Shown: piece after piece, positions 8,271 through 17,103 of the stretch | Layout: every line of letters starts with the position of its first letter | Position numbering within the stretch: the stretch's first letter is position 1 | Assembly: GCA_964547795.1 (NCBI GenBank) | Contig: CAZJPD010000012.1 | Span: 1-26,178 of the forward strand | Direction: 5' to 3' | Length of the DNA: 26,178 nucleotides | Source: CAZJPD01 sp964547795 | GTDB taxonomy: Bacteria > Pseudomonadota > Alphaproteobacteria > Rickettsiales > Midichloriaceae | Notes under the pieces: generated by a model | Seen by the model: the letters and a program-made list of their open reading frames with translations, nothing else | Told to the model about the DNA's origin: nothing | Database searches by the model: none | Made by a program: the position numbers and the translations under genes

Positions 8271-10424
8271 TCAGTATAATTTTAAAAATTCTACTATAAT
8301 TTTTTTCACTCCTACTTTCTTAAAAAATACCTCTTTTACATTCCCATCTGAGGATAAGATCATACCTTTGCCAAAAGTAGCGTGTTCCACTTTCTCACCA
8401 ACACTAAATTTGTCTCTCTTGATTGATTGAGATTGTTTTTGCTTTATCCATTGAACAGGAAAATATTTATTCTGTTTAAAGGTACTGTTAAAACGATTAT
8501 TTATAATTTGGTAGGTATTTTTAGGCAATTCATTTATAAATCTTGAAATCTCTGATATCTGGAAATCCCCGTATATCCTTCTATGATAAGCATAAGAAAT
8601 TGTCAAATTATTCTTAGCCCTTGTGATCGCAACATACGCCAACCTCCTTTCCTCTTCCAGTCCAACCTCCTTCTCTTCCTCAATTGACTTAGAACTCGGA
8701 AAGATACCTTCCTCCCATCCCGGTAGAAATACTGTATCAAACTCTAAACCTTTAGCTGTATGAATTGTCATTATATTGACTCTGTTATCTTCTGCCACGT
8801 TATCTGCATCACTTATTAAACTGACGTATTGCAAAAATTCATTTAGCGTTTCATATTCTTCTAAACTCCTCACAAGCTCCCTGATATTCCCCAACCTTTC
8901 TTTTGTTCCTTCTTTCTCTTCCTTTCTCCACATATCTATATAACCAGCTTTATCCAGTAATTCATCAACAACTTTGTGATGCTTTCTATGCTTTAATTGC
9001 TCATGAGAATTCTCAATATAGCTTATAAAATTACCCAATTTCTCCATTGCTTTGCTCTTAGATTTCTTTTCATAAACTAGAACTTTTGTAGTGGCAAAAT
9101 AAGATTGTTGATTTTCCTTTGCCAGTTGGATTATGTCTTTAATCGTAGCAACTCCTATGCCTCTTTTAGGTGTATTGATAACCCTTTCAAATGCTAAATT
9201 ATCATCCTTATTGACGAGCAAACGTATGTATGCAATGGAATCTTTCACCTCCACTCTATCATAAAACTTTGTGCTACCCACAATCCTGTAAGGTATGCCC
9301 AAGAAATTAAGGCTCTCTTCAAAATTTCTCGTTTGAAATCCTGCCCTTACAAGGATTGCTATATCAGAGAGATTGCATTTCTTTAGCCTTTCAAGCATAT
9401 CAATCTCATCCGCTATTGCTCTTGCCTCCTCTCTGTCATCATAGTAATTAACAACCTTAACTTGCTCCCCACTATCTTTATCAGTCCAAAGTTCCTTAAA
9501 GTGCCTACTACTGTTGTTTGCAATCAATTTACTAGCTACCTTTAAAATATGCTTTGTTGACCTGTAATTTTTCTCCAGTCGTATCACTTTAGCTTTTGGA
9601 TAATCCTTATCAAACCTCAGAATATTTGTAATTTCTGCACCTCTCCACGCATAGATGGATTGGTCATCATCTCCCACACAACATATATTGTTATCATTTT
9701 GAGATAATGCTCTTAGCCATAGATATTGTGCAGTATTTGTGTCTTGATACTCATCCACCAGTATGTACTTAAACTTGTTTTGGTAATATGAACAGATGTC
9801 CAAATTCGTGTTGAAAAGCCTGATGTTATTCAAAGTCAAATCACCAAAGTCCATAGCATTAAAATTTTTCAGCCTCTCTTGGTATTCTCTGTATAGCTGT
9901 TTCACCTTTCCATTCGCAAAATGCTCCGCATCACCGCTAGGAACATTTTCAGGTAAAATTGCTCTATCCTTAAACCTACTGATATAATATAGCAGAATCT
10001 TAGGGGATACTTCTTTACTATCAAATCCAAAATCCTTAATAATTTGCTTACAAAGACGCAACTGGTCATCCTGGTCTATAATAGTATAATCGCCTGTATA
10101 ACCTAAAACTTCCGCATGTCTTCTGAGAATTTTAGCAGAAGTTGAATGAAAAGTGCCGATACTCATACTACTAGTTGCATCTCCTAAGTGTTTTTCTACT
10201 CGTTGCTTCATCTCGCTTGCCGCCTTGTTGGTGAATGTTACCGCAAGAATCTGGGACGGAAAAGCATGAGCATTATCAACAAGGTTTATGATTCTTGATG
10301 TCAGAACCTTTGTTTTCCCTGTACCAGCCCCCGCTAAAATAAGCAAAGGACTATCAACGTGATTCGTTGCCTCTAACTGGTTTTTATTAAGGTCGGATAA
10401 ATATTCTCTTTTTGTATCATTCAT
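8271..10424 (-). CDS. uvrD: ATP-dependent DNA helicase, UvrD/PcrA type
   Basis: This superfamily 1A 3'-5' helicase functions in mismatch and nucleotide-excision repair or in clearing stalled replication and recombination intermediates. The 717-residue length matches UvrD/PcrA (~720). Motif I is AGAGTGKT at residues 31-38. Other helicase motifs are VDEYQDTN (Walker B), GDDDQSIYAWRGA, KNYRST, TIHTAKGLEFDTVFLPGWEEG and RRLAYVAITRAK. The C-terminus (KFSVGEKVEHATFGKGMIL) resembles the PcrA/UvrD tail that contacts RNA polymerase. It is the first gene of a minus-strand run and is separated from uppS by 8 bp. I cannot separate UvrD from PcrA by name from sequence alone. Confidence 0.95.
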   Translation of the reverse strand: MNDTKREYLSDLNKNQLEATNHVDSPLLILAGAGTGKTKVLTSRIINLVDNAHAFPSQILAVTFTNKAASEMKQRVEKHLGDATSSMSIGTFHSTSAKILRRHAEVLGYTGDYTIIDQDDQLRLCKQIIKDFGFDSKEVSPKILLYYISRFKDRAILPENVPSGDAEHFANGKVKQLYREYQERLKNFNAMDFGDLTLNNIRLFNTNLDICSYYQNKFKYILVDEYQDTNTAQYLWLRALSQNDNNICCVGDDDQSIYAWRGAEITNILRFDKDYPKAKVIRLEKNYRSTKHILKVASKLIANNSSRHFKELWTDKDSGEQVKVVNYYDDREEARAIADEIDMLERLKKCNLSDIAILVRAGFQTRNFEESLNFLGIPYRIVGSTKFYDRVEVKDSIAYIRLLVNKDDNLAFERVINTPKRGIGVATIKDIIQLAKENQQSYFATTKVLVYEKKSKSKAMEKLGNFISYIENSHEQLKHRKHHKVVDELLDKAGYIDMWRKEEKEGTKERLGNIRELVRSLEEYETLNEFLQYVSLISDADNVAEDNRVNIMTIHTAKGLEFDTVFLPGWEEGIFPSSKSIEEEKEVGLEEERRLAYVAITRAKNNLTISYAYHRRIYGDFQISEISRFINELPKNTYQIINNRFNSTFKQNKYFPVQWIKQKQSQSIKRDKFSVGEKVEHATFGKGMILSSDGNVKEVFFKKVGVKKIIVEFLKLY

Positions 10425-10518
10425 TTTGACTTTTATAAATAAATAGCATGTTATGAATTGGAGGGATAATCATCATTTTATTTATTGCCGTATATATTTT
10501 CTTTAAATTTGCAGCAAC

Positions 10519-11466
10519 TCAACAATAGGGGGTTAAGAATATATCACTGAATTCCCCCCATTCTCTATTGGACATGCCAGTACTTTCTTGGGTAACTTTT
10601 TTACCTTGAATCATATCTTTTAATGCTGTTACTGCCATCTTTGATAAGACTACTGCCTCTTTTTTGTAATTTATAAATGCTTCATACGTATATGGCACCC
10701 ATTTTACAACAATATCGAGCATCAAGTTAGAGTACTCTCTAATTTCATATTGAGCGTGTGCATCTGCCCTTAATCTCAAAAAATGAAGTAGATTGCTTAA
10801 ATCAATTTTCCAATACCATTGTGTATAATAATTTAGTGTTAAATTCATTCTTGCTAATTCTCTGGCAATACCATCTTTATTCGGATCGTTAATCTCTCCT
10901 GTTTCTTGATTCAAATTCAATAAATCCATATAAGTATTGTAACATCTTAAGGCATCATCTCTTAGTATATCCAGCACTCTTTGTGCTTCATGTGGGTTTA
11001 ATACTTGACTCCGTCCTTGTTTATTAACACTTGATTGTAAGGCTATATTTTCAAGATTAGGGAGATAAAACTCCTTATCTAAAATGGAATATCTAGCAGA
11101 GTATTCATTGACATTTGCAGTCCTATGTCTGATCCATTGCCTTGCTACAAATATAGGTAATTTGATGTGGAACTTAATCTCACACATCTCAAAAGGAGTT
11201 GTATGATGATGTCTCATCAGATAATTGATTAACCCCTTGTCTTGGCTTAACATTTTAGTGCCTTTGCCATAAGAAACTCTTGCTGCTTGAACAATTGCAG
11301 CATCGTCTCCCATGTAATCAATCACCCTAATAAACCCGTGATCTAGTACCTTTATTGGCTCGAATAGTACTTGCTCTAGGCTCTCAACAGTAGCCCTTTT
11401 TGTAGTGAATTTTTGTGCTTTTAAACCCCCTATTTCCTTATGACTTGCATCCATTAAATTAACCAT
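10519..11466 (-). CDS. thyX: Flavin-dependent thymidylate synthase ThyX
   Basis: ThyX makes dTMP from dUMP using methylenetetrahydrofolate, FAD and NADPH. With the start at 11466 the protein has 315 residues, with the signature RHR-x7-S at residues 113-115 and 123 ([11 protein letters not shown]) and the downstream [17 protein letters not shown] block ([17 protein letters not shown]). A longer in-frame opening extends to 11703, but those ~79 residues are unlike ThyX, overlap the opposite-strand SpoT gene, and would place the apparent promoter (-10 near 11486-11491) inside the gene. I therefore chose ATG 11466; ATG 11454 is also possible. No thyA is visible. The gene diverges from the SpoT-like gene. 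Confidence 0.95.
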   Translation of the reverse strand: MVNLMDASHKEIGGLKAQKFTTKRATVESLEQVLFEPIKVLDHGFIRVIDYMGDDAAIVQAARVSYGKGTKMLSQDKGLINYLMRHHHTTPFEMCEIKFHIKLPIFVARQWIRHRTANVNEYSARYSILDKEFYLPNLENIALQSSVNKQGRSQVLNPHEAQRVLDILRDDALRCYNTYMDLLNLNQETGEINDPNKDGIARELARMNLTLNYYTQWYWKIDLSNLLHFLRLRADAHAQYEIREYSNLMLDIVVKWVPYTYEAFINYKKEAVVLSKMAVTALKDMIQGKKVTQESTGMSNREWGEFSDIFLTPYC

Positions 11467-11516
11467 TGCAATTAATTGCTCATAAATTATAATAGCTGAG
11501 TAAAACATAGATACAA
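11466..11516. promoter_or_regulatory. Overlapping divergent promoter candidates for thyX and the SpoT-like gene
   Basis: A near-symmetric AT motif gives a perfect TATAAT on the plus strand at 11488-11493 and on the minus strand at 11491-11486. On the plus strand TTGCAA at 11466-11471 lies 16 bp upstream. On the minus strand TTGTAT lies about 19 bp upstream, which is wide. The two promoters would compete for polymerase. This is read by eye from consensus matches only. Confidence 0.4.
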
Positions 11517-11578
11517 GTATAACTAGCACATATGGGCAGTAAATCAAAGTTGTAATGAATGGAGGGTTTAAAAATGAA

Positions 11579-12033
11579 ATGTTAATTTCTTTCGAGAAAT
11601 TAGTTGAAAAACTAGAAAACAAAGCAATTAATGTGGATGTAGTAAAAAAAGCCTTCAATTTGGTTTGTATAGTATATAGAAAACAATTAGAAACATCCAA
11701 CAAACCATCTATACTGCATTCTTTAGAGGTAGTAAAAATAGTTGCTAATTTTAATATGGATACTCACAGTATAGTTACAGCATTTTTACATGATACAACT
11801 GTAAATGATAGTGATATAAGGGACAATTTTGGAAGAGAAATTGCTGGTATACTTAAAGAAATTACAGAGCTGAACAAAATAGAAAATGACACTCCCTTCT
11901 TAGATAATAAAGAAGAAATTGAAAAGTATCAAAAGTCCCTGTATATAACATCGGGAAATATCAGAGTATGGGTTGTTAAATTTGCGAATAGGCTATATAA
12001 AATATTGAAAACTTTAAGATTGAGGCAGTTTCT
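11579..12033 (+). pseudogene. SpoT/RelA-like protein, N-terminal HD hydrolase part (degenerate, cut by assembly gap)
   Basis: The fragment resembles the (p)ppGpp hydrolase (HD) half of Rel/SpoT proteins: [45 protein letters not shown] and KFANRLYK line up with the family blocks. By my alignment two of the metal-binding residues are replaced: the first His of the AHEGQ block is Tyr (VYRKQ) and the Asp of KLADRLHN is Asn (KFANRLYK); the central HD pair is kept. Hydrolase activity is therefore doubtful. ATG 11579 follows GGAGGG at 11561-11566 by 12 nt; ATG 11555 in the same frame is an alternative. The frame runs into ten Ns. Rickettsia spoT genes are also known to be fragmented. Confidence 0.75.
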
Positions 12034-12043
12034 NNNNNNNNNN
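12034..12043. other. Assembly gap (10 N) inside the SpoT-like gene
   Basis: Ten Ns interrupt the gene. GGCTATATAA occurs on both sides (12-base vicinity of 11991 and again at 12044), each time encoding RLYK of the same family block. The two flanks therefore overlap in homology rather than abut, so the gap is probably a badly joined contig end and not a measured length. Confidence 0.9.
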
Positions 12044-12666
12044 GGCTATATAAGATGCAGAGATTAAATCAAATTTCTGATTTAACTGAAAGGAAAAGAG
12101 TTGCAGAAACAACAATTGTCATATATGCAGAATTAGCAGCAAGAATGGGGCTTCGATATTTTAAAGAAGAACTTCAAGCTTTAGCTTTTGCAGGATTATG
12201 TCCTGAAGAAAATAAACGTATCAAAACTCAAGTAGAAGAATTAAAAGGAAAGAATAAAAATTTAGTTAAAGAAATTGAAGATGATTTAAAAAATATACTC
12301 TTGAGCAGTAATTTGGATTACATAGAAATATCAGGTAGAGAGAAAAAACCTTTCTCAATATGGCATAAAATTCACAACAGAGATATTCCTTTCAAAGATA
12401 TGACTGATATTTTTGCATTTAGGGTTATAGTAAAAAATGTAGAGCACTGTTATAAAGCCCTGGGTATAATACATAGTAACTATTGTGTTATAGATGGAGG
12501 ATTTAAGGATTACATAGATGACCCAAAAAAGAATGTGTATCAATCCTTACATAATATTGTTATTGTATCTAAGGGACACAAGATAGAAATACAAATTCGT
12601 ACTGAAAAAATGCACGAAGTTGCTGAACTTGGAGATGCTGCTCATTGGCAATATAAGAAGGGATAA
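12044..12666 (+). CDS. SpoT/RelA-like (p)ppGpp synthetase part (truncated, no TGS/ACT domains)
   Basis: The frame reads RLYKMQRLNQISDL directly after the gap, matching the Rel/SpoT linker, then the synthetase domain: GREKKPFSIWHKI, DIFAFRVIV (catalytic Asp at residue 118 counted from ATG 12055), KDYIDDPKKNVYQSLH, and EIQIRTEKMHEVAELG (catalytic Glu at 178), ending AAHWQYKKG. The usual C-terminal TGS and ACT regions are absent, so this is a short, synthetase-only piece. Catalytic residues appear intact, but NGYQSLH is NVYQSLH. With exactly ten Ns it is out of frame with the upstream HD part. ATG 12055 lies inside the conserved block, so it is probably not an independent start. It may make ppGpp, be part of one gene, or be decaying. 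Confidence 0.75.
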
Positions 12667-12722
12667 ACAATTCAGGAAAAAGATTTGATCTAGATTGATC
12701 GAATTTACAGGGAGTCTAATAG

Positions 12723-12975
12723 TATAAGCAAGAAAGGATGAGACATAAAAAGCCCTCATAATTCCCGTCATCACGAAGTTGCAACTTCTTACCCCCGTCA
12801 TCACGAGATCGCAACAGCGATCGTGGTGATCCAGAGATTGCCACACTCACTCTGTGAGCTCGCAATGACAGGGCAGGAGGGTGGATTGCCACGCCTGTTG
12901 CACAGGCTCGCAATGACGATAATGTGGGGTATGGACTTGCAATAGACAAAATGTCTCAATCATGCAATTTATAGG
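12723..12975 (-). mobile_element. MITE-like repeat element, copy 3 (divergent ends)
   Basis: This copy fills most of the 339-bp spacer between the convergent SpoT-like gene and the outer-membrane barrel gene. The core is an inverted version of copies 2 and 6: a unit with ATCAC (12800-12804) and GTGAT (12826-12830) around GATCGC/GCGATC, a unit with CTCAC/GTGAG inner arms, and a GCCTGT/ACAGGC unit. The terminal sequences match the family only loosely, and both ends look more like the left terminus. Boundaries are approximate. No gene is visible; open frames here are translated repeat. Confidence 0.55.
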
Positions 12976-13005
12976 GATCTATTCTCACAAAATCTATAAA
13001 AATAC

Positions 13006-13692
13006 CTAAAATGTATATCTTAACCCGATAGCCAGGCTATGTGTTTGCACCCCAAACTTTTTTTGTCCTTCATATCCTACTTCCTGTTGTTTATTAGAAT
13101 CCACATAAAATTCATACGACTTAAAGCCTTTACTTCTACCATAATCCTGAAATTTATAGCCAACATCCAGATCCAGTTGCTTACAAAGATTAAATGTAAC
13201 ACCCGTCATTATGGAATAAGAAAATGTATGTGTTGTCTGACCTTTAAAGATGAAGGTTTGCCTTCGAGTATCATTAGTTATAGTAGCATTTTTGGGTTTA
13301 ATTTCTGAGTGTCCTGCACCAATACCAAAATAAGGTTTGACCACATAATCCACTGGTACATCATAGTACAAATTCAACATTACCGACTGAAGCTTAACTT
13401 TTTGCCTGTACTCTATTTCCCCATCTTCTGAATTACTTTTATATTTCATATCCCCTGTTCCACCATAAGTCAAATCACTCCTGATATTATCGTTGATCTT
13501 ATAGCCAAGACCTAAAGAATAAGCAAAAACTTCTTTAAAACTTTTACTGCCACTTTTTTTATAGAATATATTATCACTTTTTACTTTATTGGACTTAGCA
13601 ATACCAACATCTACTCGACTATAAAGACTATCTTTTGCATGCACATTAATACAGCACATTAACAATAACACTAAAGAAAAGAATTTTTTCAT
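13006..13692 (-). CDS. Outer-membrane beta-barrel protein, Adr/opacity-like surface antigen
   Basis: The 228-residue protein has a clear signal peptide (MKKFFSLVLLLMCCINVHA, likely cleavage after Ala19), then alternating beta-strand patterns, and ends in an aromatic residue (LRYTF), as barrels inserted by the BAM machinery do. The pattern GYKINDNIRSDLT, YYDVPVDYVVKPYFGIGAG and DVGYKFQDYGRSKG recalls Rickettsia Adr1/Adr2 adhesins and the OMP_b-brl/opacity family of eight-stranded barrels. It probably sits on the cell surface, and a role in host contact is inference. It starts 15 bp after the stop of the tandem-repeat protein gene, so the two are likely co-transcribed. Family call is firm, exact function is not. 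Confidence 0.85.
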   Translation of the reverse strand: MKKFFSLVLLLMCCINVHAKDSLYSRVDVGIAKSNKVKSDNIFYKKSGSKSFKEVFAYSLGLGYKINDNIRSDLTYGGTGDMKYKSNSEDGEIEYRQKVKLQSVMLNLYYDVPVDYVVKPYFGIGAGHSEIKPKNATITNDTRRQTFIFKGQTTHTFSYSIMTGVTFNLCKQLDLDVGYKFQDYGRSKGFKSYEFYVDSNKQQEVGYEGQKKFGVQTHSLAIGLRYTF

Positions 13693-13707
13693 ATTAAATA
13701 CCTCTAA

Positions 13708-15009
13708 TTATATCTCTATTTCGCAATTTACTCCCCCCTCTAATAAACATTCAAGAGCATTATCAAGCTCTTCATCAGAATGCTTTGTAGCTCCTTCTTC
13801 CATTACCTCAAAACTTTTGACAATATTTTCCACCTCCTGCTCTATCATTTCCTCAGGAAAATATTGAATAGTTATAGCAGCTTTATCAAATGATTCATCA
13901 CTATATGGGCATTCATCCCCACAGGTGTCTTTCAGCTCTTCAAGCTCAGCAAGGTTTTTCTCTTGTATAGTCTCTTTTTTTAAGCTTATATTAGTACAAT
14001 TATCTATAGCTGTTTTATTAAACAAACTCGCATCACAATCCAATTTCTTAGCATTATCCTGCTCACTATCTATCTTTAATTTGCCAGCACTTTTTTGGAC
14101 ATAATACTCTCCGATTAAGGTACTAAGTGCACTAGAATCTGTTGGAGCATCTACACTTGATATTATGATTTCCTTACTACTAGTATCTATTGCTGGGTCA
14201 GCAGAATCTTTCTTAAACTTTATTGTATACTCTTCATTATCTATTTGAACCTTTGCTATTGTTAATGAGGGACTACTACCAGTTAACTCCTTTACTTGAT
14301 CTATTATTGTTTTTGGCAAATCTATCTTAGTACAACTTTGGGGTGTTATTTCGCTAAATAAACTATCAGCACAATTTAATGAAGCACCACTTATATCTAT
14401 AACAGGTTTCTGATAAGTCCCTCCTATCTTGATATTATTACTAATTAAGGTACTAAGTGTACTAGAATCTGTTGGAACATCTACACTTGATATTGTAATT
14501 ATATGATTAGTAATATCTATTGTTGGATATTCCGTTTGACCTTCAGCAAGTTTCTTAAACTTTATTGTATACTCCTGACTATCTATACTAACCTTTGCTA
14601 CTTCTACATCACTACCATCAGCTAATCCATTTATCTGCTCTATTATTGTAAAATCTATTGTAGTACAAACTGCATCGCTTACATTGTCTATTTCACCAAA
14701 TTCAACATCCTTACAATTCAATTGCTTACCGCTTGTATCTGTTGTACTTATTGCCCATGTTCCATCAACAGGTTTGAGATAAAAATCTTCAAAGAGTCCT
14801 TGAAGGGTTTCCTCAGTCCATTTTTCCTTTCCCTCAGGTTTCGTACAATAGAGGTTAATACTATTGTCTATTATCTCTCCATACCCTTCATTTTTACTTA
14901 CTTTACCAACATTAATAGTATATAATATACCATTAACTGACATATTTGCTACATGTATAGACTCTTCTTGATTCCACTTATTATTTAATTCTTCTATTAT
15001 TGATGTCAT
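13708..15009 (-). CDS. Unrecognised acidic protein with three tandem ~113-residue repeats
   Basis: I do not recognise this 433-residue protein. It contains three tandem repeats, at about residues 3-121, 122-234 and 235-347, followed by a different acidic tail that includes a short Cys pair (DTCGDEC). Each repeat starts IIEEL/IIEQI/IIDQV and has an EYTIKFKK-type strand. Repeats 2 and 3 have SSVDVPTDSSTLSTLI or SSVDAPTDSSALSTLI. Each repeat closes with a Cys pair (C99/C115, C213/C226, C325/C338). The protein is rich in Asp, Glu, Ser and Thr and has no evident signal peptide or membrane helix. ATG 15009 has a strong ribosome site (AGAGGA at 15018-15013). It lies just upstream of the surface-barrel gene. 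A secreted or surface-associated role is possible but unproven. Confidence 0.8.
   Translation of the reverse strand: MTSIIEELNNKWNQEESIHVANMSVNGILYTINVGKVSKNEGYGEIIDNSINLYCTKPEGKEKWTEETLQGLFEDFYLKPVDGTWAISTTDTSGKQLNCKDVEFGEIDNVSDAVCTTIDFTIIEQINGLADGSDVEVAKVSIDSQEYTIKFKKLAEGQTEYPTIDITNHIITISSVDVPTDSSTLSTLISNNIKIGGTYQKPVIDISGASLNCADSLFSEITPQSCTKIDLPKTIIDQVKELTGSSPSLTIAKVQIDNEEYTIKFKKDSADPAIDTSSKEIIISSVDAPTDSSALSTLIGEYYVQKSAGKLKIDSEQDNAKKLDCDASLFNKTAIDNCTNISLKKETIQEKNLAELEELKDTCGDECPYSDESFDKAAITIQYFPEEMIEQEVENIVKSFEVMEEGATKHSDEELDNALECLLEGGVNCEIEI
13969..15003 (-). repeat. Tandem ~340-bp coding repeats within the 433-residue gene
   Basis: Three protein repeats are encoded here. The second and third still share nearly identical DNA, for example the stretches starting near 14114 and 14451, both reading ATTAAGGTACTAAGTG on the plus strand and staying alike for ~50 bp. 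The first repeat is much more diverged. This suggests an old duplication followed by a more recent duplication or gene conversion. Confidence 0.8.
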
Positions 15010-15082
15010 ATATCCTCTTTAAAAATTCTTACCTTCTTACGCAACCAGTTTATACCATTTTATGCAAGCAATTTTTACCTCC

Positions 15083-17083
15083 CTAAACAAAATTATATGG
15101 ATCAACATCCACCTTAAGTTGAATAGATGGGGGTATATCGATGGAGTTCAGCCAATTAGCGATGTAATTCTGGATATTATTATTTTTTTCAGTTCTGATG
15201 ATAATTCTATAGCGAAACTTGTTTCTCAGCTTATACATCGGTGCAGGTGATGGTCCTAGTATTTCTATTTCTTTCATCAGGGGAGCTTTCTGAACGATAT
15301 GGTGCATGAATGAGATAAGGCTATGCTCATTATTACTGCTGGCTCTGATCATTGCCAGCTTTGAAAATGGAGGCATGAATGCACCTTTTCTGTTCTTTAT
15401 TTCGGAGTTGATAAAGGAGTCATAATCCCATTTTTCAATATGGGTTAATAGCTGGTTTTCTGCGAATGATGTCTGCACTAAAACCAATCCCCTTTCCTTC
15501 TCCCTACCTGCTCTGCCTGCTACTTGGTATAACAGTTGAAAGGTTTTTTCTAAAATTCTCAGATCGCATCCCGCAAACGATATATCCGCATCAATCACCC
15601 CGACTAGGTGTAAATCTGGGAAATTCAAGCCTTTGGCAAGCATTTGTGTTCCCAAGATGATATCGTACTCCTTGTTTTCTATGGCTTGTATTATCGCTGA
15701 GGCTTTTTTGAAATCGCCTATGGTGTCGCTGGTAAGCGTGGCTATTCTGGCATTTGGGAATAAAGCCTGTAGTTCTTCCTCAATTCGCTCTACGCCAGGT
15801 CCTATTGCTAGCAACTTCTCTTCAGATTTGCATTTATCGCATTTGATTAGTTTATCTTGGTGAAATCCGCAGTAGTGGCATAGCATTTTGTTTTTCTTTT
15901 TGTGTTCTACTAGCCAAAATTGGCAATTGAGGCATGAAAACTTTTCTCCACAGTCTTTACATAAAGTCAAAGTGGCAAATCCCCTTCTGTTTAAAAATAT
16001 CATCGCCAGCTTTTTCCTTTCCAAGCAATTTGCAATTTCATCATGCAGGGGAGCAGAAATCCACTCATTGTATACTTTGCTTATCTGGGTTAAATAGATT
16101 ATCTGCACTTCGGGCAGGGATACTCCAGTATATCTGCTAGGCAACTTATGAATTGTGTATTTCTTTTGCATGGCATTATAGTGGGTTTCTGCGGATGGTG
16201 TTGCAGTTGAAAGCAAAACTGGAAACTTTTCAATTTTTGCTCTTATAATCGCCATATCCCTTGCATTATAGATAGTCCCCTCTTCCTGTTTAAAGGAGTT
16301 GTCATGCTCCTCATCAATTACTGTGAGTTTTAAGTTCTGAAATGGTAAAAACAAAGCACTTCTTGCCCCTATTACTACATCAACATTACCATTTAATACG
16401 CCATGCCAAATGATGGCTCTCTTCTTAGGTGTTAGGGATGAGTTCCACTCAGCTATGATGCAATTCTTCAGCCTTTTCCTAAATCTTTCAATTAGCTGGG
16501 TTGCGAGTAAAATCTCAGGCAAAAGTATCAAAACTTGTCCTCTAGCATCAATAATTTTTTGTGCTGTTTCTAGGTATACCTCGGTTTTACCAGAGCCGGT
16601 TGCTCCTTGAATTAAATGAACTGAAAAATCATCAAACCCCCTGGCATGTATTTGCTCAACTATATTTTTTTGTAAAGGAGATAGATGTACCTCTGATAAA
16701 ATCTGTGTATTGTCTCGAAACTTGCTATAATCTTTTTCGTTAATTTTATATTCCACATTTTTTTTATTAAGCAAAATCATCTTGACGATGTTGCCATAAG
16801 GTGTCACATTATATTTAGAAACCCATTTGGCAAAATCCAGAATTTCGGGATTAAGTGGGGGTATATCGTAGATGTTTATAATCTCTTTCAGCTTATATTG
16901 AATTTCATCTTTATAAAGTATTTCTGTTTTTGTAACAACGCCGACTTGCTCCTTATTTCTAAAGGCAACTTTTACTATAGAACCCATGCTTAAGTCTTGC
17001 TCTTGGTCAGGAAGCTTATAGGAAAATTCCTTATCCAATGGCAAAGCTAAAATGACATTGGCTACTTTAACTTTTGTAGACAT
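15083..17083 (-). CDS. priA: Primosomal protein N' (replication restart helicase PriA)
   Basis: PriA recognises stalled forks and recombination intermediates and reloads the replicative helicase. From ATG 17083 the protein has 666 residues. An N-terminal DNA-binding domain is followed by Walker A GATGSGKT at about 160-167, the DEEHD box, a zinc-binding region with paired cysteines (CKDCGEKFSCLNC, CHYCGF, CDKC), and C-terminal helicase motifs (GTQMLAKGLNFPDLHLVGVIDAD, QVAGRAGREKERG). The open frame extends to GTG 17116, but those codons lie in the terminus of a repeat element. ATG 17101 is another option, 3 bp from the element end. None of these starts has a convincing ribosome site. Function is secure, the start is less so. 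Confidence 0.95.
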   Translation of the reverse strand: MSTKVKVANVILALPLDKEFSYKLPDQEQDLSMGSIVKVAFRNKEQVGVVTKTEILYKDEIQYKLKEIINIYDIPPLNPEILDFAKWVSKYNVTPYGNIVKMILLNKKNVEYKINEKDYSKFRDNTQILSEVHLSPLQKNIVEQIHARGFDDFSVHLIQGATGSGKTEVYLETAQKIIDARGQVLILLPEILLATQLIERFRKRLKNCIIAEWNSSLTPKKRAIIWHGVLNGNVDVVIGARSALFLPFQNLKLTVIDEEHDNSFKQEEGTIYNARDMAIIRAKIEKFPVLLSTATPSAETHYNAMQKKYTIHKLPSRYTGVSLPEVQIIYLTQISKVYNEWISAPLHDEIANCLERKKLAMIFLNRRGFATLTLCKDCGEKFSCLNCQFWLVEHKKKNKMLCHYCGFHQDKLIKCDKCKSEEKLLAIGPGVERIEEELQALFPNARIATLTSDTIGDFKKASAIIQAIENKEYDIILGTQMLAKGLNFPDLHLVGVIDADISFAGCDLRILEKTFQLLYQVAGRAGREKERGLVLVQTSFAENQLLTHIEKWDYDSFINSEIKNRKGAFMPPFSKLAMIRASSNNEHSLISFMHHIVQKAPLMKEIEILGPSPAPMYKLRNKFRYRIIIRTEKNNNIQNYIANWLNSIDIPPSIQLKVDVDPYNFV

Positions 17084-17103
17084 TTTATCGATCCGAATCA
17101 TTA

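Noticed and set aside
11467..11703. N-terminal 79-residue extension of thyX
   Set aside because: Not ThyX-like, overlaps the start of the opposite-strand SpoT-like gene and the likely promoter.
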